A DNA stretch of 64,000 nt from positions 1,484,517 to 1,548,516 of the forward strand of contig JAQFVV010012575.1 of the NCBI GenBank assembly GCA_028023455.1. The letters are read 5' to 3'. A program made the position numbers and the translations under genes. The first letter of the stretch is position 1, and each line of letters starts with the position of its first letter. Below are positions 1-12,860 of the stretch, piece after piece. This DNA comes from Epiperipatus broadwayi. Its lineage: Eukaryota; Onychophora; Udeonychophora; Euonychophora; Peripatidae. Below the pieces are notes generated by a model, which was given only the letters and a program-made list of their open reading frames with translations, did not search any database and was not told the DNA's origin.

Positions 1-1450
<1,450 letters not shown>

Positions 1451-1499
1451 TCAGCCAAAGCAATGGTTAGTGGCCAAAGACTGAGGATGCTAAGAATCT

Positions 1500-2290
1500 T
1501 CTGGTTGTAGACTCAGGCTGCCATTTGATGATGAGAATTTATTTAGAAATTTATAACCGCAGATCACTTTCAAGTGAAGGAAGATTGCAAAAATTGGAAG
1601 AGTACTGTCTCATATGGATTGAGACATTATTTGAGTTCATGAAGTTAGAAGAAAAGGTGAAGAGGCATATACTATACCACAAAGGCACAAACATTGGAAA
1701 TATAAGTGCAATACAATTCATAATAAATAAATAAAAAGTGAAAGAACAACATTGTGGAGATTGATAATATATTAGGCAGAGTGGCAAGATTAGTTATTCA
1801 ACTTAATAACAGATATCAATTTCAACTAATTCAGGTTTATGACCCATCAAGTTCTCATTGTGATCATAAAGTAGTGGATTTTTATATGGATGTACAAAAG
1901 ACTGTTGATCAGATAAAAGAATACTTTAAAATTGTCATGGGAAAATTTAAAGCTAAAATTGGTAAACAATTGAAAGAGGAAAGTGTTGTAGGTAAATTTG
2001 CTTATGATAATAAAAATGAAAGAGGTCTTAGACTTATGAAGTTTTCAGAATAAGAAAAATTTTATAATATGAATTATTTTTTTGAGAATATGTTAAACAG
2101 AAATGGACATGAAAGCATCCAAATGAAGATATATCAGAATCAGATTATATTTTGTCTAACAGAAAATATGTATTTCAAGATTGTAATATTTGTAATAAAT
2201 TCAGTACAGGGTGTGATCATTGATTAATAAGATGTAAGATACATGTTAATGCAAAACTAGAAAAAACAAAAATTATTAAGAAAAACAATA
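1500..2290 (+). pseudogene. RTE-type LINE relic, endonuclease domain
   Basis: This is a decayed apurinic/apyrimidinic-type endonuclease domain of an RTE-like non-LTR retrotransposon, the family often annotated as craniofacial development protein 2-like. Readable signatures, in order, are the block with RRSLSSEGRLQKLEE (about 1558), HILYHKGT (about 1665), the strand-forming block ending in IQVYDPSSSH (1754-1860), an IVMGKFKAKIG block (about 1932) where the family has MGDFNAKIG, NERGLRLMKF (about 2020), then a YILSNRKY...GCDH block (about 2145-2220). The catalytic Asp of the GDFNA motif is changed to Lys. Several stops and frame changes interrupt the frame. It is the 5' part of the same LINE whose RT halves lie at 3625-4475 and 8290-9415, all on the + strand. 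Confidence 0.85.
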
Positions 2291-2508
2291 TTCACTCTTG
2301 ATATTTTGGTACTAGTTACTTAGCTGGGTTTAATCAGTTGATGGTGTTGTTGCCAATCAAAAACAATACAATGCAATGTTACCAGACCATGATTTTTTTA
2401 AAATACAGCAACTTTATTTTTTGGCTATATGGCTATTTTTTTAGTATAATTGCGACTTTTTTTTTTTTGGCATATACAGCAATTTTTTTTTGGCTATAAG
2501 GCGATTTT

Positions 2509-2672
2509 TTTATTTGGCTATATGATAATTTTTTTGCCTTTATTTGTATTACGCAATTCATATTTAGCAATTTTTAAAAACAACTATTTTTTTATTTGGC
2601 TATATGATGATTTTTTTGCCTTTATTTGTATTACGCAATTTATATTTAGCAATTTTTAAAAACAACTTTTAT
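2509..2672 (+). repeat. Tandem duplication, 82-bp unit x2
   Basis: Two copies of an 82-bp unit lie head to tail. Each carries TTGGCTATATGAT, then GCCTTTATTTGTATTACGCA, then TTTAGCAATTTTTAAAAACA. Only a few substitutions separate them. A more diverged TTTGGCTATA-like series lies just upstream (2418-2508), so this may be the surviving end of a longer array. Confidence 0.85.
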
Positions 2673-2787
2673 TATTAATTACATTATTTTATCCTACGTC
2701 TTTACTTTTTTTTATTTTTAGGGTTTTTAAAAAAACCTTACTACTAACAAATTACCATAATAAAAATAATAAACAAACACATCTTTA

Positions 2788-2985
2788 CTGCTGATATAGT
2801 AAAACTTTTATTTTTAAAACCAATTTCTATTACCCTTTTTTAAACAAAAAAAAAAAAAATAATAACTTTTGGCTCAGTGATGACAAAGTATTTCTCAACC
2901 TATCCCCTCTACCCTCCCCCATGCTGATATAGTAAAACTTTTATTTTTAAAAACAATTTCAATAATCATTTTTTAAAAATAAAAA
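2788..2985 (+). repeat. Direct duplication, about 133-bp period
   Basis: A block starting TGCTGATATAGTAAAACTTT occurs at about 2789 and again at about 2922. About 65 bp are recognisably shared, and both copies end in a TTTTTTAAA-type run. The segment between the copies contains a C-rich stretch that stands out from its surroundings. Confidence 0.75.
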
Positions 2986-3624
2986 ACCGAAAAAAACTTT
3001 TGACTTTTTCAACTTTTGTTTTATTTTTTTGTTATAATTTATGTCATAGAATCACAACCTTTTGATTTGGAAATGTGTGCAATTGAATACCTTCTGTTTC
3101 AGGAGTCTCACTGACATCAGCAACTGGCACAATTTCAAAATCTGTTTGCCACAGTCAGTGCCATTTTATTGGTCTTGTATATTTTCTCAAGAAAGCATGA
3201 CTTTTCATGTGAACTTAGCTAAATCTTATTTGTCCCTACCCTTTGAAAATGCTGTGCACATTCCAACTTGTGTAGAAAAGGGTAGGGTTGGTGTGACAAT
3301 TTTTAGTCAGACTGCATGATTTAAGTAGAAATGAAATTACTCTGCTACGGAGATTTCAAAAGTTATGGCCAGACATCATCAGATGATATGGTAGCCAACT
3401 GTGAATTGTGTGTATTGACATAAAATGTTGTGAAGCACAAAACAGGCCATAATATTTCTATGCAATGCCATCAGGCAGCCTGCAATGGCTAAGAAAAACA
3501 GAACTGTTTTTTAACCATAAGTCAGGCTGCATAAATGACGTTTGTAGCTGTTTTGGACTGGCAACAATGCCAACAGGTGGCCAAGCCTGGCTAAGTAACA
3601 AATACCAATATTTTTAATTTTCAG

Positions 3625-4475
3625 AAACATTCCAATGAATGTAAATTAGAACTTGCAAATGGTTTTCGAATATTAATAGATTTTGAACATAATTTAGATT
3701 TAAATGAAATTAATAGTAAGACAACTGATATCTTTTTTAAAACTGCAACATAGATAACTGATACAAAAAAGCAGCAATTAACCAGTAAAATTTCTACTAA
3801 ACAATATAATTTATGAAAAAAAGAGGAATATGAAAATATATAAAAATGATGCATTAAGAAGGATTGAATATCTCAAATTTAGTAAAATGGCATGAAAAGA
3901 AGTTGATAATGATATAAGAAATTATAATTATATGTTAGCAAAAAAAACTAGAAGAGAATGCAAGTATCAAGAATGTAAAACAATATCTTAGTATTGACGG
4001 GAAACTTATTTCTGCAATAAAAAAAGATGGCATTTAACTAAAAAAAAAGATGACATCATGAAATGTGTAAAAAAAATTTATCAATAATTATATATCAATA
4101 AAGAACAAAGTAAAATACTTCTTACAACTATTATATTTTCTGAATTGTCCAAATGAAGATGTAAGACATGCAATTAAATTTATAAAGAAGGGAAAATCTT
4201 TAAGTAATGATGAAATTAAACTAGATACCTTAAAAAAAGCAAGAAAAGGAATTAAGCATTTTCTGGCAAAGTTATATACCAAATGTCTAAATGATAAAAA
4301 TGTATCAGATGATTAAAAAAAATTAGTATTGATATTAATATTTAAAAAAGGTAATAAAGAAGATATTAGAAATTACAGACTTATCAAACTTTTATCATTT
4401 CTATACAATATAATAATCAGAAAGTAATAATAAATTCTTTACAACAACTATACAATAAATATACATTAAAAGCCT
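3625..4475 (+). pseudogene. RTE-type LINE relic, first half of RT
   Basis: This is the decayed linker and N-terminal half of the reverse transcriptase of the LINE whose endonuclease lies upstream. The frame is broken by several stops, but the family's order is clear: the LELANGF block (about 3650), NDIRNYNY (about 3908), the VRHAIKFIKKGKSLSNDEI block (about 4160) matching RT motif 1, LAKLYTKCLND (about 4265), LVLILIFKKGNKEDIRNYR (about 4325) and a poor LLSFLYN...KVIINSLQQ block (about 4390-4450). The domain stops abruptly before the palm motif. The continuation, starting just before the palm aspartate, is found 3.8 kb downstream at 8290. Confidence 0.85.
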
Positions 4476-4479
4476 TTTT

Positions 4480-7400
4480 TCAGCACCTGCTTTGGTATGT
4501 TACTAATCTATATAATCTATTTAATGTTGAATTATTTCAGACATAAAACCATCCAGTGTCCAATAATGGAATTGAAATAAACAATAACAATATAAATCAT
4601 TAAAATAAATCAAAACCCTCATATATAAATTCAGTAATTCCAAAATAATTGACTATATCATAACAATACATTAAACAAATAGTACAGCATTTTATATATA
4701 TCATTTATATATATTCATTTTTAATCAACCAATTGTTAACAAATTCATAAAAGTCTTGAAAATATTCATATAATTATTGAAATTATTTTTAATATAGTAT
4801 GTTTCATATATTTATCATCTTTTTGGATCTTTGATGTAATTTAAAAATTTAATCATTTTTGTAGCATATATTTTATGCACATATTTTAAGTAATGAATAT
4901 ATAATGCAGATTTATCATCCCTTCTATTAATTGCATTATTATGTTCATGGCTCTTACCTCTAATTGTTTCCCAGTATGCTCAAAATAAATCATTTTACAA
5001 ATTCCATATGTAATTTTATATACAATTCCTTTTTTGTACCATCTATCATCCCTTAACCTATAATTACCTATTAATTGATTGAGATTCTATACAAAATTTT
5101 TACCAAAACAATTACAATTCTTCTACAGTGAACTTTGTATTTTAACCAAACAAAAGAATAAGCTGGATTTAAAAGTGATTTTAGCATAGTGAATCATATC
5201 CAATGTAACAGTCAGAAAGTGTGATTCGTTATTATAGTGCAGAATTCGACCACCATACAGAACGGCAGCACCATCTAGGTAGCGAAACCCCCGTAGTACT
5301 GAGTTTGAACATAGTTTATCGGTTCCACAATACAATCTACGAAAAAATGCATCTGATACCACCTTAGTAAATATTTCTTTAGGCACAGTGATCAGGGAGA
5401 TGCACGAGAATCAAGAATTTTATTTCAAGTTAGACAATCATAACATTCATCTTAAACATTTATCTTTACAGAATCGAGAAAATATTATATGGAATGGGTA
5501 TCGAATAAATAAATAAAGAAGTAACGGCAGATGTATAGTTTGACATTATTTATTGAAACATTTTAATAATAAATCATTTACTAATAATATTTGGTAAGAT
5601 TTAAAATTTAGTAACGGGATTTTCCGATACTGTTAGATATCAAAGAGATACATTTATTTATATAGCTGACGTAATCTAGCTACCTAAAATTCTCGAGCAA
5701 GTATTTCTAGGGCATGCCTTTAGGGATTTATACTTTTGCAATACAAGAGTCTAAATTAGGATTTATAATAGTAGTGGTGGACATATATTTATTTGATTAA
5801 ATAAAATATTTAGAAATTACTATGGGCAAACATTTATTTGAGAGTGAGTTATGCCACTAATGCAGAGACAGAGTTAACATTGAATAATAAAGTTAATACG
5901 AAGAAACACATGGTACGTCTAGAAAGGCGATATAAGGGTGGCAGTATATTGAAACTGCGAAGTCGTAGATGAGTTTAGAACAATGGGCTGGCATTCGCCG
6001 TAGGCCCAAAGAGACAAGTTGTCACATAAGCATACCCAAGGGCAAGTGGTTCATGCCACGATTGTTTTTTGGCTGCATGATGTTCGTCAAGTCCTACGGG
6101 ACATTCATTGGTCAGCTTTTGTAGGACGACTGGGATTATTTTAAATCCTAAAGAATCTGGAGCATCCAAGTCTTATAATAGGTCATCGCATCTCTAAAAT
6201 GTAGCACATGTATAATTTATGGACTATTCTGCTAAGATTGAAATATATTTTTATAACTCGGCTCTTCATTATCAACATTTAATAAAGAACGTTTGTGACT
6301 CTCAAAAAAATGTAATTTACGGAATTATTACATAAATTTTAATAAAATATAAAAACAATAGGTAAGCTAGGTGAGTATTAATGACTAATGTGGCAGCCAT
6401 TTATTAATTAATAGACCCCTGCATTACAATAAATGAAGCACTGAATATGTGTCGATTTATATGAAAATATTAAGTTATTTATGGAAGTAAATATTAATGA
6501 AGATTTGACACGCATCCACTGTTTCAAGCAATCATAGATTTATACTAAGAAAATTATGAGCATGCTATAATTAAATAATATAAATGTAAAGTTTAAAAAT
6601 ATGTACCCAAGAAAAATAGAATTAGGCAAGCTAGATTATTAACGAAATTTTCATAATAAATTAATTATTAAATTTATAGTTTTACAAATGAGAATTTTAC
6701 AGTTTATAAGTTATATAAAGAATGGGCTATAACGTGATATTAGTAGAGTACTCTAGAGCTTGGGTAGTACAGGTACCCATTTTATGAGAAGTTTTCTGAA
6801 TCAGTGGTCAATAGCAAATTGTTCATGATTCCAGAAGTAGCAGTTCTTTCCAGCATTTAGGTGATTTAGTTATTTGAATAGCAGCAACAGCTTTCTGATT
6901 GTGGGCAGCAGATCCTTTTGGTTGATTTTATGGAGGACAACGGGCATAGGTTCACAGCAAACAATCAACCATCTCCAGGGAGAATAGTCTTTGGTGCTTT
7001 CTACTCACGCATACTGTGGCAAGTAAATCAATTTATATATCTGGAGACTCTCTCTGATCGAGAGCAAAGCTAAAGTTAAACTGCAAGTTCTGAGAAAGTT
7101 CAAAATGTCCTCCATTCTTGATCTTATCTTTTTACTTTTTATTATATTTTATTTTGGATTCAATCATTTGCCCTGAGGATAATCAATACATTCTTATACA
7201 TTTAATTTATATAGAAAGCTGCTTTACTATTGTTCACATCTAATTTTACATTTAGATTTTTGGTAATTAGATTTTAGGGAATTTTTCTTTTTAATTAATC
7301 TATTATCTCTCACGGACCATTACTTTTAAAATTTCAAATACAAAAGGGAACTACGATTATTTTTACTTTTAATTAAATATTACAATCTATTTCTAAAATT

Positions 7401-7555
7401 ATTACTAAATGAAATTTAAACAAAGCAATAAATAACGAACTTTATAATTTAAAATAACTTGTTAAAATTATATATTTTTATATAATAAATGTGGTTTTAA
7501 TTTCTCCTTATTTGTAAAAATGAAAAATACTTAATTGTAAATTATTAGAGAAAAA
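4480..7555. other. Composite insertion inside the LINE RT
   Basis: This block separates the two RT halves of the RTE LINE. It holds stretches clearly richer in G+C than their surroundings, at about 5200-5400, 5930-6190 and 6740-7100, which suggest old transposon pieces or exons. On the minus strand 5123-5386 (87 residues) and 5975-6169 (64 residues) are open, but I recognise neither protein. The remaining DNA is AT-rich with nothing visible. Confidence 0.4.
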
Positions 7556-7559
7556 ATAT

Positions 7560-8095
7560 AGTTAGTAATAAATTTGGCTGAACGTTTTCGAGGAACCGTG
7601 CCTCATACTCATAGCCTTCATGAAAATGTACTTGATATATGTAAATGAGAATATTCAAATGAGTTAATGTTAAGTAGCCCATTTTTTCGAAATGTCGAAG
7701 CACGTGTCTCTTCTGTTGATTGCATGGATGTCTCTGTTAATGTAGAAAGCCTCTTTTATCTTTCTCCTGTAGTCGTTTGGTTCTGAGCATAAAATAACGG
7801 GGTTAGCGGGTATGAAATTGTGCCCTGATTGTTTAGTATGTTCAAAAAATGCAGAAGATGTACTGCTGTTCATTTTGGCTCTATTGAAGGTGTACGATGT
7901 TGAGCCAACCTGGTGTTAATTGTGGCTTTCGTTTCCCCATAATATGTGGCGTGGCATCCGGCCTGGGGGCAGGAAATGGAGTACACCACATGTGGGGTGA
8001 GCGCTGGATCAATGTAATCTTTGGAGTTATTGATCAACCTATTAGTGTTGGGTGAAGTTCTGAATATTATGCTGAATTTGTTTTTATATACTAAA
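7560..8095 (-). pseudogene. Penelope-like element fragment, GIY-YIG endonuclease
   Basis: Read on the minus strand, this is the C-terminal endonuclease of a Penelope-like retroelement. The order is: RTSPNTNRLINNSKDYIDP (about 8050), the PHVVYSISCP block (about 7990) leading into the variant core YYGET (about 7937), RLAQH, then after one frameshift a SGHNF block (about 7830), ILCSE, YRRKIKEAFYINRD (about 7760) and the C-terminal INRRDTCFDISKKW. The downstream tail near 7570-7620 resembles the family's terminal region with its REN/KRSA-like end. Family members cleave target DNA for insertion. The RT part is missing, so the copy is dead. It sits inside the insertion that split the RTE LINE. Confidence 0.8.
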
Positions 8096-8289
8096 AAAAA
8101 TACAAATTACATTAATTATTTTTATCTATTGCTTTAAATTTGTTATCGAAGTGTGTGTGTGTTTATGGTGGATTTTACATATATTTATTTCTTTTTAATA
8201 TTGATGCACACACAATTCGATACCAAAAAAATTTAAATTTGGGTAGGATAGAGTGGTGGGTGAGAGACGATAAAAAAAAGGTGAAACTT

Positions 8290-9415
8290 AAGATTCGAAT
8301 ATGAATCTTACTGTTTCACCAAGTATTAAGAGAAGTTATAGAAAGGATAAATGAATAAGAGTTTCCATTATGTTTTGGAATTAATTATGAAAAGTCATTT
8401 GATTCTATAAGCATTTCTTCAATGATTAAAGCATTTGATCATCAAGATATAGGGAACCAGGATATTGCCATATTCTGAAAAATATTTATAAAATGCAAAA
8501 CCAACAATTAGATTACATAATAATACTAAAACAAATAACATTAAGAAGGGTATATAATAGGGTGACTCATATCTCTAAAACTTTTTACAGAAACTTTGCA
8601 AGAGGTACTTTGGGAATTAAAATGGGAAATTATAAAAATAAAAATAAGTGGAGATTATTTAAAGCCATATAGATTTTGAAGAAGATGTAGTTGTTTTTGC
8701 AAATAATACTGCAGGTTTCAAAAAATGTAGCAAGAGTTATCAGCTAAAAATAAGAAAGTAGGACTAAAGGTAATAAAAAGACTAAACTAATGTTTAATGG
8801 ATTTGCTCATGAAATGAAAATAAAGATTGCTAACGATGTGCTAGAAGTTAATAACTATAAACATCTTAATTAGATTATTACTACAGATGGAAACATAATT
8901 GATGAAATTAATCATGGATTTAAACTTAGTTGGAGTGCTTTTGGTAGAAATAATTTAATATTAAAAGGAAATATCCTATGTGATGAAAAGAAAGGTTTTT
9001 ATTAAATATTGAATTACAAGCTTTTACTTACAGATCTGAAACTAGGATGTGTAACAGAAGAGCAATACAGAGCTTTTAGATTACTCAATAAATTATAGAA
9101 TTGTGTAAGTTAGGAGTAAGAAGAAGAGATCAAAAACGAAATACATGAGAGAAAATAGGTGTCATTGGCATCATTGAAAGAATTAAGAGACAGAAGTGGA
9201 ATTATGCTGGACATAATGTTAGAAGAGATGATAATAGATGGTCTGTTGAAATCTTAAACTGGATTCCAAGATATTTAAATGACCTAGAAAGAGACCACAT
9301 ATGAAATGGATGGATGAAATAATGGAGTATGCTAGTATAATGTGGAGAAGAGAGGCTAGAGATCAGAGAAGATGGATTGAAGTTCAAGAGATCTTCATCC
9401 TGCAATGGATCAATA
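8290..9415 (+). pseudogene. RTE-type LINE relic, second half of RT and C-terminus
   Basis: This is the continuation of the LINE RT. Readable blocks are the palm block INYEKSFDSI (about 8385; family FVDYEKAFDSI), a degraded GDT-type block (about 8550), an EEDVVVFANNT-like block (about 8680; family FADD) and the MFNGFAHEMKIKI block (about 8795). Further on come LSWSAFGRNN (about 8930), the RSETRMCNRRAIQSFRLLN block (about 9040), GVRRRDQKRN (about 9115), IKRQKWNYAGH...RRDDNR (about 9185) and the terminal RWIEVQEIFILQWINN block (about 9370). Single-base indels move the frame several times and the catalytic Asp pair is damaged. A stop just after the tryptophan-containing tail fits the usual end of this family. 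A TA run and the foldback element follow directly. Confidence 0.9.
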
Positions 9416-9550
9416 ATAGTTGAAAATGATGTTTATGAGAAATTGGAAAAATATAGTAAACATTATACTGCTGATTCTATTTGTATGTGTGTATATATAT
9501 ATATATATTATATTTAATGTTTTCATGGTTATATGATGTAGATAAAAAAA

Positions 9551-10220
9551 TATTTTGGGTACAAACTGTGTATTACTTTGCATTACAATCCAATATTTTG
9601 ATGGACTAGCAACCACCATTATCAAGGTTAACTTTTGAAAGAACAATCGTTCAATCTCAAACAATAACATGACTCAGTGCGAGATGAGAAGTGAGATTCA
9701 ACTTGAAGTAATTAAGCATTCATAATATTAGGCTTATCAAAATGTTTATTTCCCTCAGTTTTTTTACCTATTAATTTCAAGTTAATATTAGATCAAATGA
9801 GAAGTTTCAACATAGCTGGAATACATTGTGCTTCATCAGCCCTATTTAAACCAGTAGGTCTCTTTAATATGATTTAAGAACCATGAGAGAGTCAATTGAA
9901 ATATTAAAGAGACCTACTGATTTAAATAGGGCTGATAAAGCACAACATATTTCAGCTATGTGGAAACCTCTCATTTGATCTAATATTAACTTGAAATTAA
10001 TAAATGAAAAAACTTAGGGAAATAAACATTTTGATAAGCCTCATATTGTGAATGCTGAACTACTTCAAGTTGAATCTCACTTCTCATCTCGCACTGAGTC
10101 ACGTTATTGTTTGAGATCGAACGATTGTTCTTTCAAAAGTTAATCTTATTAATGGTGGTTGCTAGTCCATCGAAATATCGGATTGTAATGCAAAGTAATA
10201 CATGGTTTGTACCCAAATAT
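9551..10220. mobile_element. Foldback element with 320-bp inverted arms
   Basis: The left arm 9551-9870 and right arm 9901-10220 are inverted copies of each other at roughly 90% identity, with only a 30-bp loop. The termini read TATTTTGGGTACAAAC and, inverted, ATATTTGGGTACAAAC. No coding frame is present. The outer motif recurs in the smaller element at 11618-11778, so this is a family and not a chance palindrome. A sequence related to TTTAATGTTTTCATGGTT flanks the left end here and the right end (inverted) of the second copy, so the true element may extend to about 9505. Confidence 0.85.
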
Positions 10221-10650
10221 ATATATATGCATTTTTATAAATAAAAATTATAAATTCTTTGCACTGTTATAAAAATGATTGAAATGAACTAAAAAAAAAT
10301 AATTAAAGACTAGAAATCATTTAACTAATTTATTTATTACTTTAAACAACCAAAATTTGTATTACAAAATATTTATTTATAAATCCAAAACATTGCAAGA
10401 CTTGGATATTTTATTTAATTTTAAAAAACTAATTTAGAATAAATGACACAAATTCTTAGTCAAAATTGTAATGTTTATTATCATTTATTTTTATTCATAG
10501 TAAAAAACGAAATAAAAAATTAGTAGTAATAATATATTATTATAAAAGGTAATATATATATTTCAAATCATAAAGCCAACAATATTATATAGCTAAGAAA
10601 AAAAAATAGTAAAATTTTTGAGTGGAAATTACTTTAAAAGTTCAGTAGAT
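10220..10650. other. AT-rich spacer
   Basis: No gene is seen. TTTATT motifs near 10480-10500 would be AATAAA-type poly(A) signals for the minus-strand gene that ends at 10651, but several are present and none can be singled out. Confidence 0.4.
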
Positions 10651-11160
10651 TCAACAATTAAAATAAGATAATTCTTGTTGAAAGGTTTTGTTATTCATTT
10701 CTAATAATTTCGTGTTTTTACATCCATTTTTAGGATTCATCTTTTTCAGTACACAGTTTACATACTTTGAAAATTTTTTGCATATATTAGGAGGTTCCTC
10801 TGGTGATAGTTTATCAATACACAATTTATGTATTTTAAGAATGCATTCTGATTCATTCACAAAAAGCTTTACTACTTCTCCATTGTCGCCACAATACAAA
10901 TCATTAATTGATTTTACATTAATAAGTCTTTGGTCTTTATTGTTATTGCAATTGTCAACACATTTTTTAATGTTTTGATAATTATTGCAACCTAAAATAG
11001 TTTTGTTGATATTTTTATTTGAGATCTCCCAATTCAAAGGTAATAGAGTAAATTCAAATGTAGCAAGACTGGTTTGACACTGTTTTAAATTTTCCTCAGA
11101 ACAATTTTTTGCTTCACAAAGAAAAAAGAGGAAAGCAAATATAAAATATATAAAGAACAT
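10651..11160 (-). CDS. Secreted 12-cysteine protein, paralogue A
   Basis: This encodes a predicted secreted protein of 169 residues with an N-terminal hydrophobic signal peptide (about residues 1-17, ending CEA) and 12 cysteines in the mature part, enough for six disulfides. Sequons NKT and NES suggest N-glycosylation. I chose the ATG at 11160 because the paralogue at 27575-28111 starts at the homologous Met. The frame stays open 32 codons further upstream, but that part contains a T-rich tract and AG that look like a splice acceptor about 25 nt before the ATG. About 58% of mature residues match the paralogue in my hand alignment, with every cysteine conserved. The CysX8TyrXXLeuXXCysX3Cys-like spacing faintly recalls DUF19/T20D4.11-type secreted domains, but I cannot assign a family or function. 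Being intact beside so much decayed DNA, it is probably a functional host gene. Confidence 0.8.
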   Translation of the reverse strand: MFFIYFIFAFLFFLCEAKNCSEENLKQCQTSLATFEFTLLPLNWEISNKNINKTILGCNNYQNIKKCVDNCNNNKDQRLINVKSINDLYCGDNGEVVKLFVNESECILKIHKLCIDKLSPEEPPNICKKFSKYVNCVLKKMNPKNGCKNTKLLEMNNKTFQQELSYFNC

Positions 11161-11190
11161 TTTATCAGTCAGGCGAAGATAACTAAAAAA
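11161..11190 (-). promoter_or_regulatory. Probable 3' splice site before paralogue A
   Basis: On the minus strand a T-rich tract ending TTTTGTTTTTTAG lies 23-25 nt before the start codon and is followed by TTATCTTCGCC. The paralogue has the same arrangement (T-run, AG, GTTACCTTC, ATG), so a 5'-UTR intron shared by both genes is likely. Confidence 0.5.
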
Positions 11191-11617
11191 CAAAATATAT
11201 AAATAAATAAAAAACCTGACAGAAATATTAAAATAAAATAAAAATATTTGTAGCAATAATATTATATATTGATTATAATATCCTCAAGTACAAATGTTAC
11301 ATTCATACTTACATGCACGATATAGAAAATAATCTAGAAAATGAATGTTTATTTTACTCTGATATTTCAATTTTAAGAATCCTACAAAAGGGCTTGTTTT
11401 TTAAAAGCTATGCTATTTAAAAAATTGCTATTTGGTGAAACCTCTCAAGCTAATCAGATCAGAATAAAACTGAAAATAGACTCGTGGATACATGAGAAAA
11501 AAGTAAAGAAAGTTATACTAATGGATAGATGTGTTTATATCACCTAGCAATTTTAAAAATTTTCTATGGAGAACTGGTGGAACACCAAAATCTGTAAAAT
11601 GACCATAATAATATATA

Positions 11618-11778
11618 TAGATAAATTATTTTTTGGGTTAAACCATGTATTATTGTCCATTACATACTGATATTTCGATGGACTAGCATCCACCATTGTC
11701 AAGGTTAACTCTTGAAAGCAAAAGTATTGGTATGTATAGAAAATAATACATGGTTTTACCCCCAAAATAATTTATCTA
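11618..11778. mobile_element. Short relative of the foldback element
   Basis: Inverted arms of about 38 bp (11618-11655 and 11742-11778) carry the motif ATTTTTTGGGTTAAACCATG, closely similar to the ends of the 9551-10220 element. The interior shares GGACTAGCATCCACCATTGT and AAGGTTAACTCTTGAAAG with the long copy. It looks like an internally deleted copy of the same non-autonomous family. Confidence 0.75.
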
Positions 11779-11799
11779 CATCATACAACCATGAAAACA

Positions 11800-12555
11800 T
11801 TAAATATATATATATTGTGATGATCGCACATACTGTGGTCACACATAGAGATATTTAACATTTAAAGAATATTAAATATTGCGTTTGGAATACTAAAAAG
11901 TGAGTTTAAAAAAATTATAAACAAAGAAATGTTTTAATTAAGAAAAGAGAGGGAATTAGAATCGAAAAGATTCTTATCTTTTACCCTCCAAAGTTAAGAT
12001 TTTGTGAAATGAAAAATAAGTTAGAAATATTGAAATTGTACATTAGAAAATTAATAGTAATAAAGAAATCTAAATGAAAGACAAATTGAAATATGATGTA
12101 TAAGAAAAGTAAAGTTTGAAAGCCTTAAACAGAGCAAAAATAGAAATTTAAAAACATGACCGAAAGATAAGGATCTGGGTCATAAAAGTACACATTTGAT
12201 GAAAAAACGAAATGCGTGTATGGAGAGTGTTTGAAGTGGGATAAAGACAGCAATAATTTATGCTTGTCAGTAATGTCAAAAAATAAAAAAACAATTTTAT
12301 TAAAATCTGTTTAATTAAAAAAAGAAATAAATAAATGCAATAGTGCTATGAAATTATGTAAAAACAAATCTATAGAAATGGCCAAAGGCATAGTAAGAAA
12401 AGAAAGGTGTGAATAAAAGTGAAAACAAAGGATTGAAAGGACAAAGGACTGTGGAATTTTTTAATTTAAAAAAAATTGAGTTTAGGGATGAGTATTGGTG
12501 AAGACTTCTTGTTGAGAGGTTGGTGGAAAGACTGCTTCGATAATAAGCAGCCATA
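11800..12555. other. AT-rich intergenic DNA
   Basis: No gene or recognisable element. Purine-rich low-complexity DNA with scattered stops in all frames. Confidence 0.5.
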
Positions 12556-12559
12556 ATTA

Positions 12560-12860
12560 ACAAGATATGATTTCTAACATCGGTGCCTCATCAAGAATGG
12601 CTGGCTAAGAGCCATCATGATCGCTTGCCGATACGGACTCACTGTGCTCTAATGGTTCCTATCTAGATGTAACAACTGCTGACGTAGCACCTGCCAGAGA
12701 GTTCGTTTTGCCTAGTCCTTGATTCCCTAAATGCAGAGGAGTTCCCACAATCAAAATCTAACTTAGGAGCGACTATCCCTGCTAAAGAAGTGGAGAAATT
12801 CCACGTGACGATCAGCAAGACTTCAAAGTAATTCAGAGACTTAAAAACCTAGGTAAATAT
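12560..12860. other. GC-rich island of unknown nature
   Basis: About 300 bp here are markedly richer in G+C than the surrounding DNA, with no long open frame and no rRNA, tRNA or SINE signature that I recognise. A donor-like CCTAG/GTAAAT occurs at about 12850 on the + strand, so a non-coding or 5'-UTR exon is one possibility. An old transposon end is another. Confidence 0.35.

Larger units (their letters stand above)
2300..3620. other. Insertion between LINE endonuclease and RT parts
   Basis: This T- and A-rich block separates the endonuclease from the first RT part of the LINE and has no counterpart in RTE elements, so I infer a later insertion or several. It contains the two tandem duplications listed separately. 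Its 3060-3600 part is less AT-rich but shows no convincing protein. I could not find clean target-site duplications. Confidence 0.5.

Noticed and set aside
3062-3319. 85-codon + strand frame
   Set aside because: No domain; lies in an insertion between LINE pieces, and the upstream context is T-rich low-complexity DNA.
5123-5386. 87-codon minus-strand frame in GC-richer DNA
   Set aside because: Looks more protein-like than most, but I recognise no domain and see no splice or start evidence; kept only as part of the composite insertion.
10651-11256. Longer 201-residue version of paralogue A
   Set aside because: The extra 32 residues cover a T-rich tract and probable splice acceptor and have no counterpart in paralogue B, whose start aligns with the ATG at 11160.
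12560-12860. rRNA or snRNA fragment
   Set aside because: The GC-rich sequence matches no rRNA or snRNA segment that I know.
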